A stretch of DNA of 64,000 bases from Strongylocentrotus droebachiensis (Eukaryota > Echinodermata > Echinoidea > Camarodonta > Strongylocentrotidae): positions 62,001 to 126,000 of the forward strand of contig JAVYIG010002234.1 in the NCBI GenBank assembly GCA_035222895.1. Direction: 5' to 3'. Made by a program: the position numbers and the translations under genes. Under the pieces are notes generated by a model, which made no database searches, was not told the origin of the DNA, and saw only the letters and a list, made by a program, of their open reading frames with translations. Positions 20,560-33,163 of the stretch are shown piece by piece. Positions within the stretch are counted from its first letter, which is position 1. Each line of letters opens with the position of its first letter.

Positions 20560-23171
20560 GATGACCTCAACCATCATCAAGAACTAGAAAGTAATCACTA
20601 TCCAAATCAGGGAGAAGAACAAGGTAGAAATATTTATGTCGGATAGTAATATGAACATGCAAAGAACATTCATGACCAGTCATGTTACAGTTTCTTAACA
20701 ATTTGAAAAAAGATCAATGTAGTACACATATGTATTTTGAACCTGAAGTATGGTTTGATGCTCACACTTACACTGTACATGTATATACTGCTGAGAACAA
20801 AAGTCTGTTAACCACTTTTACCATGTATCTTAACAAGAGTTGATGCCTGTTGTCACTCAGCAGAGTTAATTGGCACTGTATATTTCTAAAGCTTTATGAC
20901 ATTGTTAATGGCTCAAGGTTAATGGCTGTAACAACATGGCAATCATGGGCTTTAAACCTTTGATTCAGATTAATCTGATGATACAGACCAAATAGTTTAT
21001 AATTTGTAGGTATCCAAGGTAGTTCATTAATGCTTCAAGTCGTGTACCTCAGTTTTGGAAACGTGAAGAGAATGATAATAGTCACATTTGTATAACGCTT
21101 AATACAACTTGTATAAGTGCTTTACATGGTAATTATTATTACTCCGGTTATTGGATTCTGCACATGTTAGTGCATTCCAGCCAGCCAGGGTCCATTTTAC
21201 AAGCACACACATGGCAATCCAACCGCAGTAACAAATACAAGCCACATATTTTATTGTAAGGAGAAATCTGGAGAAGTTTTATTTATGAAGAATCCATTGA
21301 CCTTTTCCACTAAGACACACCTTTAGTTAACAACCACATCTTCTTTCCTTTTTTATTGAGGAGTATGACAAATATTTCCAACTTATTATTAACTCTAATA
21401 CTTTGTATGATAATACTTTGCCTATTGTGCTATTATTTTAATATGTGTATTAAATATGTAGGAACAATGAAAGAATAACAGGGAGAAGGCAGTTCTTTTT
21501 AGCTGATATGGATTTTTATTGAGGGTATTGATTATGCACCTGTATTTTAATTCTATGAGTATTGTAAATATACAAGGCTACATATTATGTGAGAATGTTG
21601 TACATGTATCTTCAATTCGGCTGTATTTGTGCCTGCTATTAATGGAGCTCTTGATTGCTGGTGGAAAACCTGTAAACATTTTTAGATCAGGAACTTATCC
21701 AATTGATATAGAGATCAGAAATTTAAATCCCATTTCTTTATTGGTATTATCTGGTATACATGGAACAAGTTTGAATGACCTCCAACCTCCAAATCAAATC
21801 TGATGATGAACTTTGACACCACTATCTGTAAAATAAATCAGTCTGTCAGATTCTCTCATCCTTCCCATCTTGTGAATGGTGCATTATATTTGCACTGCTT
21901 GTTGTATACTAAATTTAATCAGCTTCATTTGAGTTTGCACTGTAAGATATATCACATCCTCTGCTCAATGCCAGAAGGATGTAAACTTGTAACTTATCAT
22001 GCAGAGTTTAATAGAGATCTATCGAGTCCCAAGGGACATTATCGTTGTGGTTTGGCAAGCATCACAAGGTATTGAGTTGAAAGGAGGCCTAAAAGTTTTT
22101 CTCTTCTTCGAACAATATTGCAATTTCTGCATAAATTTCTTGATTGCTGTTATAATGGTCTTTATGAGAACAGTTCTAGTACATAACATTATAAATGGAC
22201 ATCCAAATACTCATATAAAACTGATTTCCACATCTGTTGATTCAATATGTAACGATCCACATTGGATACTAGTTTTAAAGATGTCTAGATTTTGTGATGA
22301 GAGTGTATTATATTCTCTACAGCCGTATCTAAGTTATATGTCATTTCATTGTACCGCTTGGTAGCGTATGCATGAGGATACATTATCAGTTCACTGTTAT
22401 TTTGACATTATTTGATATGTACTTTATATCTACTGTGGACTGAATTGTTTAATTTATAGGCTTTTCCAAGGAGAAATAATCATGTTATCAAACAGCACAT
22501 ATCTTATAAACCACTAGAAATCTATGGAGTTTATGAATTTGCCATAAGCCAGATTTGGATTGAAATCATTTGAAGTCCAGTATGTATTACTCATTTCAAG
22601 TTATTCGTTTGGAGCCAGAATGGCTTTAACTCATAAACCATTTTACAGAAAAACGCCTTTCTGGCTTCAAACAGATGCAATATGTGTATATTATCCTTGT
22701 TAATTTCAAAGTTGAAGTCATAAACAACCCTTGAACATGTAATACTCTGGTATATAATCCAGTATTTTTAGTTGGCAATATATACGTATATGATTGCTCT
22801 TTCCATGAACTGATTTGTAAAGCTTTTATCTCTTCCAGTGGGTGAGAAAATCATGGATAAACTTTACCATAAGTGATATTTTTATTGTTTTTTATTTTAG
22901 AGCATGAAAATGGTCCATAATGGGTTTGCAAATCTTTCTAGGAACCCTCTGGCATTTACAAATACTTTGCTACTTCTTCGGTAATTATATGTTGTATATT
23001 CATTTCCCTTTTTTAAGATCATGGAAGCAAAAGGATTGTGTTGGTGATTATACCGATTATAGGACTTATTTGTCTCATTAATTTTAAGGAGAATCATTAG
23101 GAGTAAATAACTCTAATCCAAATCTAATCAGATGGTAAATTGGTAGTGATTTCTCCTGGTATAATTGATTC
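20560..23171 (+). other. YME1L 3' UTR and intergenic DNA
   Basis: No coding exon was recognised here. The YME1L 3' UTR starts at 20560. Candidate poly(A) signals are ATTAAA at 21449 and AATAAA at 21832; which is used cannot be decided. About 21085-21260 resembles a degenerate SINE-like repeat (a pair of GTATAAxxGCTT-type words), but support is weak. The open frames at 21519-22364 have no recognisable domain. Confidence 0.5.
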
Positions 23172-23937
23172 CTTAAAGGCTTAGTCCACTCCAAAAAAAT
23201 AATTTGCTTTTAATAGATGCAGAAAGACAAGAGGAACAGAGCAAACAAAAATTGAGTAAAATTGGATAACTATAATAAGAAAGTTATGAATTTTAAAAAA
23301 GTATGAAAAACCATGGGACTTAAAAAAAATCACTACACAAATTGCAGATTTGGTTATCGGTTTGTGACGTCATTGCCTCACTAGTTATCCATTGCTTTAT
23401 ATATTTTTATCCCATTAATTTCACTTTTATACCTCAAAACCTGATTTCCCCAAGCTTTTGCCCAGGTTATTTGATTTGTATCATATTGCGTGTATGTAAT
23501 TTCACAAAATCTGTTATGAATTTTGAAGAATTAATACTACTTTCTGAACATTGTATATTCATAATCATTGATTTTTATGTAAATAGTTTATCAAAATTCA
23601 CATTTTTCATGATTTAACTCAAACAAATTACTCTATATTAGTGCATGCACACACAAAAACATATTACTATAACTTGGATGCTGGTGTGAACAAATCAGAT
23701 TTTTAGGGGAGAATCGGAAATTTATTGTATCATTATAAAGAAAACAATTGCGGATAGTGAGGCAATGACGTCACAGACTCAAGAGTGAGTTGCCAATTTG
23801 TCTTGTGATTTTCAAAGTTTTTCATGTCATTCAAAATTCATAACTTTCTTAATAGTTATCTGATTTTGCTCAAACTTTTTTTGGATTGGAAAGTAAGTTA
23901 TTTTTGTGGAGTGGACTTGCTCTTTAGCCATCTGATT
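23172..23937. mobile_element. 766-bp element with ~190-bp terminal inverted repeats
   Basis: The left end CTTAAAGGCTTAGTCCACTCC matches the reverse complement of the right end at 23917-23937. Arms of about 190 bp (23172-23365 and 23745-23937) share AAGAAAGTTATGAATTTT and TGACGTCATTGCCTCACTA. No transposase is encoded. A related fragment sits at about 27200-27330. It resembles abundant sea-urchin repeats with AAGTCCAC near their ends (from memory). Confidence 0.8.
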
Positions 23938-26900
23938 ATTTTTAATCCTTTGAATTTTCTAATAATATCATAAAGCACCCTTTCCTCACAGCTACCGTAG
24001 CATGTCCAGAGCATTTCCATATCCAGTATGAACGAGTCTGTTTCACTATATCTGATGATTATTTATTTCTCTGTAAATCTTGGGTTAGAAAAAAGATAGT
24101 GAAAAGCAATCTTGACTTTGACAATGGTATATCTATAGGGCCTCTGATCCAATATATATATTTTAATGATTTTAGTTCGTATTGATGTTTTAATCTCCTC
24201 CTTTCTCTTCTTAGATCTGCAATGTTTTTAATTCTTCATTTTGAATGACTTTCACTTCTTCAGCAGACACTACCAAACTTGTCTCTAGCCCTTTGCTGAA
24301 CTACAATTTTGATAACTTACACATTTACATGAAATAGTAATGGGTTTTGTGAATTGACTAATTTCATTTGTCAGCACCAGTTAGAATCTGGTTAGCAAAC
24401 AATTTGTCAGCAAAGTCTTGAACCAAACATTTTAATTTGGTCTGTAACATGTGCTTTTGAATTATATTATTTGTTTTGTCTGTTGGATAGTTTGATCACC
24501 AGAGTTGCATTTCACTAGGTAACATAATTGATGTGTACATCTCATTGTGTACATAAACGAAGGGTCTTAATATTCCATTCTTGATTTTGATCATGCTTTT
24601 CTTAGTGACTTTTAGAAGTAGGAGTTCTATTCAACCAGTCCTTCACATTCACATTTAACAAAGATCTGTCTCTTAAAAAAGGGTTGAAATAAAATAAAAT
24701 GTCCTAAAATATCCACCTAATCCTTGAATATGTATTGAAATTGAAAGGAGACTCGTAGGCATACTGTCTATATCCTAATGCGAGGCCACTCTGTAATAAT
24801 TTTGATGCATGTCAACTTATGTGGTTTTCAACCCCTGCACGGAAGATAAGAGGAACTGGAAAATGAATGCTCAGTGCGACATTAGAATTGATGCAGAGTT
24901 TTATATATCATCTATCTGTCATCCGCTCGAGTTAGATAGATAAAAAGAACTAAAAATGGAATGCTCTTTTTGTCATATTACAATTAAAGCAGAGTTTCAT
25001 AGATCTTCTATCAGTCAAGCGCTTCAGTAAGATAAATAGAAGGAACTCAAAAATGAATGTTGTTTTTCATTTTACCTTAGATTTAGAGTTTCAGAACAAA
25101 TTAATAGATAGCCAATCTTTTAGTCCCTATATGAATTGCCTATTAACTATTGAACCCAAAATAATCTAGTTCACATTTCATGGAATGTATTTAAAGCCAT
25201 TGACGCAAAGTCCTTTTTTGTTTTTACAATACACTGGATATTTTCATTGTTTAATACTTTCCTAATATTAATTAGTCCATTCTCATGACAATGAAATTAT
25301 CATGAGTTTATGTCCTTAGCTTAATTTTAACCTGATAATAATTTTTACCTTGTTTTAATGGCTCATATATATATATTTTTTTTTTCTTCAATAAGTATTG
25401 TACCTCTACCAGTCATACTAAACTGTTATCAAGCTAAGAAACCTGGAATAAATTTTAGCCTATTTGAAGAGCTGATATGAACAGAAAATCTATTCTGAGA
25501 TGAACTTCTTATCTGTCCTGTTGGTTTATATGATTGTACTGCTATGAGAGGTTAAATCAAGAGTGGCTGAGACGTGCATAAACTCGAGAGAGCTGTTTCA
25601 TTATTACCAAAATCAATGTGAATGTAAAATATAGTTTGGAAAATACGATCGAAAAGAGGTTCAAGAAATCAACTAACGTTCAATGCCCTGTTATATTGCC
25701 TATGGAAATCATCGTTGGATTCTGTAACATGTCATCTTATGTAATATGTCCATGTCAAAGGATAAGACTACTGAAATTATCTTGACTTGAGTTTTGTTTT
25801 AAGGTCTGCGATTATGGTAGAGTGTCACTTTGTCAATGAAATGTTACAAATTGCTTTACCAAATATATTTGTAAGGACTCTTTATTTTGACATAATAAGA
25901 CGAAATGTACAAGTGCCTATAAAGTTTTGTGTTTGTTTGTCAGGATCTAAAAGTCGTGGTCCCCTGGCTGTTTACTTACAAGCATATATATGCAGTTTTA
26001 TGGTTAGCTGTCGGGTAAAACAATCATTACCAAACAAACATTACAACAAATTACGTTTATTGAGAGTTGCTTGCGTTTAAATTTAATGCTGCTTTTGGGG
26101 AATACGAGGATTAAAATAAACGGTTTCTTCATCGTCTGACTGCCATTTTACATTACAATTTCTTAAAATAATATTCCACCTTTGTAATCATTTAAATCAT
26201 TTTAGTATTTCATGAAAGATTTGGCAACACCTGCTGATTTATAAAATGACAATAACGAAGAATTATGAAAGAACAGGCGTGTGAATGAGAATGATGCCCT
26301 CATGCGTTTCTGCTTACATATAATGACAGTCATAGCGTGTGTTGTTTAAGAACTTTGGTTGGTAAAGAGATTTATTATGTTTAGAAATCTTGTCTGAATT
26401 ATATTTTAAAAAGTAAAGAAATCCCGAAGAATTTATGAAGTTAAATTGAACGTCAGTACAGCCTGTATAATAACAATTTTTTGTTTGTTTCAGCGATAAA
26501 CAGTCACATGTATTTTGGACGATGATCCTCGTTCATGGAAATACATGGGTAAAGGGATAACTGCCAATTTGCCGAAGTAATCCTGAAAGGAAATATATCC
26601 GAAGAAGTAGTCATTAGATGTTTTTCTCCGTCAACGGAAGATCTTTATGTAAGATTTTTTCAAAAATATGCAATGACAAAATATAGTTAGCAAATTAGAG
26701 GATGCGCAAAAAGCAATCAAATTTCCTGGATTTGCATTGTTTAGAATCTGGAAAATTACTGTACACTCTGTGTAATTTGCTTTTCTCCCGATAAATTATG
26801 TATACGTAATTTTACGGCTTCCCAGCAGGATCGAGTTGGGTAATTTTCAATCGAAAACGAATGGCAAACAGTTAAAAGCATATTCTGCGGGGGTACTTTC

Positions 26901-27388
26901 CTAGTGGAAAATGAACTCAATTTTATAATCACTTTGTATCGAAATTTATACTCTAAAATTGTGTTAATATAATGACCAAACATTCTTTTACATATTTAAC
27001 TCATTTTGTAGCCCATTTAGGTTTACAATGCAAGAGCTTGTAAACATGGAAACTATAGTGTGTGTTGATGAGTGAACTACTGAGTGATGTTTTTGGAAAA
27101 GGCCCGGGAAAGGCTTATAGGCGCAACTTTCTCGTAAATCGTCTGTTAAGAGTTAAACAAAAACATCGACTACCTCTTAGAAGACGTCCACCCGGATTTT
27201 TCTTGGTTTTAAAAAAATGCTGAAAAATGAGAGAAACAAATAAATGAAAGTTTGAGCAATATCCGACTAAAAAACTGAAAGTTATGAATTTTGAAGTCAT
27301 CAATGTAACACAAATTGGCAACACTGTGAGGTATCTGCTCAGATTTTCACTGACCTGTTCCTCTCATTAGTTTTGTTCTGCTTAATCA
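23938..27388. other. Intergenic DNA, no gene seen
   Basis: AT-rich sequence. Open frames at 25787-26080 and 26756-26983 lack recognisable domains and splice support. About 27200-27330 holds a fragment related to the 23172 element (GAAAGTTATGAATTTTGAAG). Confidence 0.5.
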
Positions 27389-28710
27389 GACGAGGATTAT
27401 TCTTTAGAAGGGTACAACGAATCGTCTTGTTTCTCTCATAATTAAATTAAATGTCAAAGCTTCCGCGCTTCGCGCAGGAGATGGGGTAACTGTATTCAGA
27501 CGAGGATTATTTACGAGAACGGTACAACGAATCGTTTTTTTTGTCTAATAATTTAATGAAACGTCAAAGCTTCCGCGCTTCGCGAAGGAGATGGGGGGAC
27601 TTAATTCTGACGAGGATTAAGAGTCTAGAACGGTACAACGAATCACCTTCTTTCCCTAATGATTTAATGAAATACACAAGCTTCCGTGCTTCGCGCGGGA
27701 GGGGAAAAACTGAAATCAGACGAGGATTATTTTTGAGAATGGTACAACGATTCGTCTTGTTTCTTTCATAATTAAATGAAATGTCAAAGCTTCCGAGCTT
27801 CGCGAAGGAGATGGGGGGACTTAATTCTGACGAGGATTAAGAGTCTAGAACGGTACAACGAATCAACAACAACAATCACCTTCTTTCCCTAATGATTTAA
27901 TGAAACACACAAGCTTCCGTTCTTCGCGCGGGAGGGGGAAAACTGAAATCAGACGAGGATTATTTTTGAGAACGGTACAACGAATCGTCTTGTTTCTCTC
28001 ATAATTAAATGAAATGTCCAAGCTTCCGCGCTTCGCGAAGGAGATAGGGGAACCGAATTTAGACAAGGATTAAGAGTCGAGAACGGTACCACGAATCGTC
28101 TTCTCTCTCTAATGTTTTAATGAAACGTAAAAGCTTCAGCGCTTCGCGCGCGCGGGTTGGGGGCGGGGGGAACTGAATTCAGATGAGGATTAAGAGTCGA
28201 GAACGGTACAACGAATCGTCTTCTTTTTCTAATGATTTAATGAAACGTAAAAGCTTCTGCGCTTCGCGCGGGAGGGGGGGGGGGGGGAGGGAAAACTGAA
28301 TTCAGACGAGGATTAAGAGTCGAGAACGGTACAACGAAACGTCTTCTTTCTCTAATGATTTAATGAAACGTAAAAGCTTGGGGGGGGGGATGAATTCAGA
28401 CGAGGATTATTTTCGAGAACGGTACAACGAATCGTCTTCTTTCTCTAATGATTTAATGAAACGTAAAAGCGTCCGCGCTTCGAGCGGGATGGGGAAAACT
28501 GTTTTCAGACGAGGATTATTTTCGAGAACGGTACAACGAATCGTCGTCTTTCTCTAATAATTTAATGAAACGTAAAAGCTTCCGCGCTTCGAGCGGGATG
28601 GGGAAAACTGTTTTCAGACGAGGATTATTTTCGAGAACGGTACAACGAATCGTCGTCTTTCTCTAATAATTTAATGAACCGTAAAAGCTTCGGCGCTTTG
28701 CGGAGGGAAA
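27389..28710 (+). repeat. 12-copy ~110-bp minisatellite
   Basis: Units begin with CAGACGAGGATTA at about 27389, 27499, 27609, 27719, 27829, 27952, 28062, 28182, 28305, 28399, 28507 and 28617. Each has AGAACGGTACAACGAATCGT, a CTAATGATTTAATGAAACGT-like segment and GCTTCCGCGCTTCGCG. Two subtypes (GATTAAGAGTC and GATTATTTTCGAG) alternate, then cluster. G runs sit in several units. Open frames in it are artefacts. Confidence 0.95.
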
Positions 28711-28850
28711 AAAAATCGCCCCTCCCTGCACCCCCCCCCCCATTACGTCAATGCTGGTCACCATTACGTACCAATATTTGGCTCGAATAATTTTAAATTT
28801 GGCCCCCCCCCCCCCCTAAGAAATCCTTGATCCGCGCCTGGGAGATGTGT
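28711..28850. mobile_element. Fragment of the G/C-run repeat family
   Basis: C11 and C16 runs followed by TAAGAAATCCTTGATCCGCG, the same edge as the element ending at 3737. It directly abuts the minisatellite. Confidence 0.55.
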
Positions 28851-30009
28851 ATATTGATTAAAACATTACCATTTGATTTGATTTTTATAGCCCATCTGCA
28901 CTAGTTTGGCCAGGAGGGATTAGAACTTCTTGCCTGGTCACTGACAGGTTTTTATCTCATCAAATAAGTTCTCAATTAACATAAGAAAAAGGGGACCATG
29001 GGAGACCATGGGGGACCAATAGTCACCTGATTAGGCATTGTTTGCTATATAGAGGGTGCAAGTAACTATAAGTAGTGCAATGGGGCTATAATGAAAATCA
29101 TGCCAAATTTTTAGTCAGAATCATTTGACAGGTGGATTTTGACATCTATTCATAAAAATATGCGCTGATATCAGATCAATCAATATTATTGAATGAATTT
29201 AAACAGTGCGGACCTCTTTGGTCATTTCGATCGGTGGCTAGCGCTTTGCTGCGCTACACTGACTGGTTGAAAGAACCTCGTGCGTCTGGAGTTATTCAAA
29301 TATTCACATTTAAATACCTGGGCCTTTTCGGAGGTTTGAGCTATGACTAAGAGGGGGATGATGCTCCCTTGAACATCTCGGAATTGGACCCAAGTAAAAG
29401 TCTGCACTGTGTTTAAACTAGAAAGTCTTCAACATAAGACGATGGAAAGAGAGTATGGATTTGTGTCTCCGGAATTTATTCAGATTTGTTCACATTAAAA
29501 GGATGGTAAAGCTTTTCCGTGATGATGGGGACTTGTGTGGGGAGTAAATTGAGAATTCCGAGCGTGAGGCTAGCACACATACAATTGATTTGTGTGGCTT
29601 AGTGACAGACTGAAGCTACTTTGAAGACGAAGAGTGCATGGTGTAATTCCCCCTTCAGCTTAATTTCCATTACAGCGAACCATGTTCTTGCACATTCGTG
29701 TTTCATCAAATCTCATGGCTTAATTGTTTTTGCAAGAACAGTGAACGAATGGAACTAATAGTGTACTACTCTGTACTGGAATTCCTGTTACTCTAATAAT
29801 ATCGTCTGCTCAGAACTTTAGAGCCAGAAGCAGGCGCGCCGGAAGCAGTTTGGGATGGGGGGGGGGGGGGCAAACATTCCAGGGGGCTCATTTTCCAGGG
29901 GCAGTGACTTAATGAGCAAAAACGTTTGGAAGGGGGGGGGGGGCAGAAGAAAAATCTGCATCATCACACGTTCCTCAAAGTGGAGTATTAAAGATCAGGT
30001 AGAACGTAA
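28851..30009. other. No gene seen; G runs
   Basis: No exon supported. G runs lie at 29858-29870 and 29932-29943. Confidence 0.5.
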
Positions 30010-30430
30010 ATTGGCATGTGGTACATGGCCAGAGCGCCGAAAGGGGAGCAAGGGGCTGAGCCCTCAGAAGCTCAGGGTTTTTAGGCATTAAATAACGGTC
30101 AGATAAACATATTTAGATACCTTATTTGTGACACTGGCAGGCCACGAATTGGCGGAGAGTCCAGGGAGCAGAGCCCCCGGAAGCTCAGGGGTTTTAGGTT
30201 TTAATTACGGTCAGATGAGCATACAGGGGAGCGCCTTAGGGCCCTAGGTGGGGTCCAGGTGGCAGAGCCCCGGAAGTTCGGGTTTTTTAGGTATTTAATA
30301 ACGGTAAGATAAGCATACAGTGGACCGCCTTAGGGCCCTAGGTGGGGTCCGGGGGCGGAGTCCCCGTAAGCTCTTGGGTTTCAGGAATTTTATAACGGTC
30401 AGATGAGCATATTTTGATACCTCATTTGTG
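30010..30430 (+). repeat. Four-copy ~105-bp tandem repeat
   Basis: Units share GCAGAGCCCCCGGAAGCTCA and AACGGTCAGATGAGCATA-like cores at about 30041, 30161, 30255 and 30348. The outer copies end in TTTGTGACACTGGCAGG and the inner copies in CGCCTTAGGGCCCTAGGTGG, so the array mixes two unit types. Confidence 0.85.
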
Positions 30431-32100
30431 ACATTGGCAGGTCATTTATTTTTTCTCTCACTCTTTCTTACTTTTTCTCTGTAACAATTTTTTTTCAAAA
30501 AGTGAGGGGGGCTCGAGCCCTCGAGCCCGGCCGTTCTGCAGACCCTGACATAAAGGCTTCTAAATAAGCATATTTTTCGCCGACTGTAAATTTGGGAAAT
30601 TCTAATTCTCAAACAAACGCATAAAAAGGTATGACTTACACAAAATTGAGAAAACACTGGAAAATCATGTCATTTCAGCAACATTTGTAAATCACTGGTA
30701 TCGGATAAGAAATAACTCCCACCCCCCCCCCCCCCCCATCAGAACGCCAGCGTTCAGGGGCTCATGTCTTCTCACTCCTATAACAAAAAACAGACACGCT
30801 TTTCCATTCTCTCACACGATATGCGCGTATCGCTATTATAAAAACCTCCATGTTTAGGAAATTTAATTCCTGTTAACTTTTCTTTGAATGGAATTTTATA
30901 TGTCATTTAATTTAGGTTTTTATTATTGTTATGTTCTTTTGGGGTTAAAAATACAAACCATCTTTACTCCTTTAATGCTTTTTTTTTTTTTTTTTTTTTT
31001 TTGGGGGGGGGGGGGAAATGCGTTTTGCCCCCCCCCCCCCACTTTTTTGGTTGGGGGGCAACTGCCCCCCCCACTGCCCCCCACTTCCGGCGCCTATGGC
31101 CAGAAGGGCGATCACTCTTTATACATGTAAAAGTAAAATGAGCTGAGGACATTTTGGCTCCAAACAGACGATATCATAAGTGGTTTAATATATCGTCCTC
31201 AATTAATATATTTCTTCCGTAGATTTTACCTTCATGAGAATTTCTTTCTGATATTTTAAGCTACATTGTATCGTTTAACAAAATGATATCAATAGACACG
31301 TTGTTTTTCCTTAGGGAGGTGGGGGGGGGGAGGGGTTCTTATATACACACTATGCTATTCAGCATAGGAAAAAGCCGACATGCACCCCCCCCCCTCCTCC
31401 CGTGTTTCAAGGGGAAATCAATTCTAGTTAAAAGTGGTTTGCAGAACGCGGGACTGCTATTCATCGTCACCACCAGTCTTAGAGAAGAATCTGCCCCTCT
31501 CATTTTCATCAATTTCTGGATACGCCACTTAGTTAGTGAATAGACTCGGACTTATGTATTGCGCGACAACTCGGTCAATAACATTTGGCCAGTTTGAATA
31601 AACATGTTTGCAATCAATATACATATATTTGTCAGCATTGGTGATATTAGATTCATCAAATATTTCAGAATATGCACCTCGCTTTTTCAGGGACAGACAT
31701 TTCCAGATCTGTGTAACATTTTAATATTCCAAGCGATAAGAGAAATATTAAAAGCCGCAGAAAAATGAATGGTATGGTACTTCAGTTTTCTTGCTTTGAT
31801 ATGATGGATCCAGGGGGGGGGGGGTCAGTCTCATTTGAAATTCGATTTAATAAGGCGAGATCAATGATTGGGGGAAGAGGTGTGGGAGGGGACTCTATCA
31901 TTTCTTCCCTCGACCCCCTGCCCACCACAATAAATTGCTCCACTTTTGGCAATGATAATGGCGCATCTCCCCTAATTATCACTTTTGCGCAGTGAGAAAT
32001 AGACGTGAAATAAGCATAATTTGAATACAATGTTTTTTTTCTTCTATGTCTGATATTTATCATTATCATTATATTCTAACATTTATGTGATATTAAAAGT
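30431..32100. other. No gene seen; dense homopolymer runs
   Basis: C runs at 30721-30737 and 31028-31041, T22 then G13 near 30980-31015, and G runs at 31320-31330 and 31815. The TTCTGGATACGCCAC edge at 31510 belongs to the same repeat family as 3417-3740. Open frames here are low-complexity. Confidence 0.5.
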
Positions 32101-32275
32101 GCGGTGTCACACAGAGGCCAAAAATCCGGATTTCAGTTATCCGGATTTTATTTATCCTCTTAATTGCTGTCTGTCATCAATTATCCCTTCAAAAACCCTA
32201 TATCGAAGCAAGAAAATTTTTCCTTGAAAGGATTTTCCAAGGGATTTTTTAGGGGATTTTTCTGTGTGACACCGC
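32101..32275. mobile_element. 175-bp MITE with GCGGTGTCACACAG ends
   Basis: The left terminal GCGGTGTCACACAGAGGCC and the right terminal TTTTTCTGTGTGACACCGC are inverted repeats of at least 14 bp, continuing imperfectly through AAAAATCC. The interior is filled with GGATTTT variants. No clear target duplication was seen. Confidence 0.75.
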
Positions 32276-32599
32276 CTACTCATTACCATTATAATGAATA
32301 AAGCTGTTCGAATCTACATTCGTTTATATGCCATTGCGCGCTACATTACGACTTGAGTGCATTTCATTTCCTTCGTCAAGTGTTATTGATTTGTTTTGAG
32401 TAAACGGTCTTCGATAGGAGTCTCCATTGCCTCTTATAGCATACCCCAAGACATACAGTCAGTGGTGACAAATATACAAACCTCTCTCTTGACAGTGTAT
32501 TCGTTCATACCACATCGCACTTTTTATTTTACAAAGACAATGTCGCTCCCTTAAAAATATAATCAATATTTTGTAGTATTTCAGTAACACTCAACTATA

Positions 32600-33163
32600 C
32601 AGAGTGAGTCAGAAAAAATGTCCCACTTTTTAAAAGTTGTATTGTTTGAAGTATGAATATTTAATCATGGGTTTCATGATATATCTTTTTTTTTTGCTTT
32701 TTGTTGTTGAAATAAATCTTTATTCAGGTAAAATCATGGATAACATCATAGTACATAAATATTCATAACAAATCACTGAATCACATGTCTAAATGAGGTC
32801 AAATCAAATTATATCTGTATTTACTTGATAGCAGATTTTAAATTAGTTATTGTCTTCTTCCACTTAATAATATTCAAATTCGTTGTTTTAGTTCTGTTTT
32901 CCTCAACTTCTATTTTGTATTTTAACATAAACAAAAAATATTTGCTTATTATTCTCGTCACTACATTTTTATTAAATTGATTTGGCAGTCTTGTAAAGAT
33001 TGTCTGATGTTCAGTCATTCATGCAGAGATTCAAATGAAAATGGTACCTAAATGAACTGGGAGGATAACTCTATCAAGACATATCATGAAACTCATGATT
33101 AAATATTCATACTTCAAACAATACAACTTTTAAAAAGTGGGACATTTTTTCTGACTCACTCTG
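32600..33163. mobile_element. Mariner-like MITE with ~88-bp TIRs
   Basis: The left TIR 32600-32688 begins CAGAGTGAGTCAGAAAAAAT, and the right TIR is its near-exact reverse complement ending at 33163. TA lies on both sides (32598-32599 and 33164-33165), as expected for Tc1/mariner insertion. The interior holds a foreign minus-strand 3' end instead of a transposase. Confidence 0.9.
32690..33045 (-). mobile_element. Retroelement-like 3' end captured in the MITE
   Basis: Read on the minus strand it has an open segment ending at 32821, then an AT-rich stretch with AATAAA and a TTTATTTCAACAACAAAAAG tail. This layout suggests a LINE-type or processed-transcript 3' end. No domain was recognised, so the family is unknown. 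Confidence 0.4.

Noticed and set aside
21519..22364. Three overlapping open frames of 90-121 codons downstream of YME1L
   Set aside because: Hydrophobic, AT-driven composition, no domain, no splice signals; probably 3' UTR or intergenic.
25787..26080. 97-codon + strand open frame
   Set aside because: No domain, no codon bias or splice support; chance length in AT-rich DNA.
27541..28557. Several open frames of 60-76 codons with similar sequence
   Set aside because: They are the same minisatellite unit read through; frames shift with unit length.
27389..28710. Regularly spaced repeats resembling a CRISPR array
   Set aside because: The whole unit repeats, spacers included, and the context is eukaryotic with introns.
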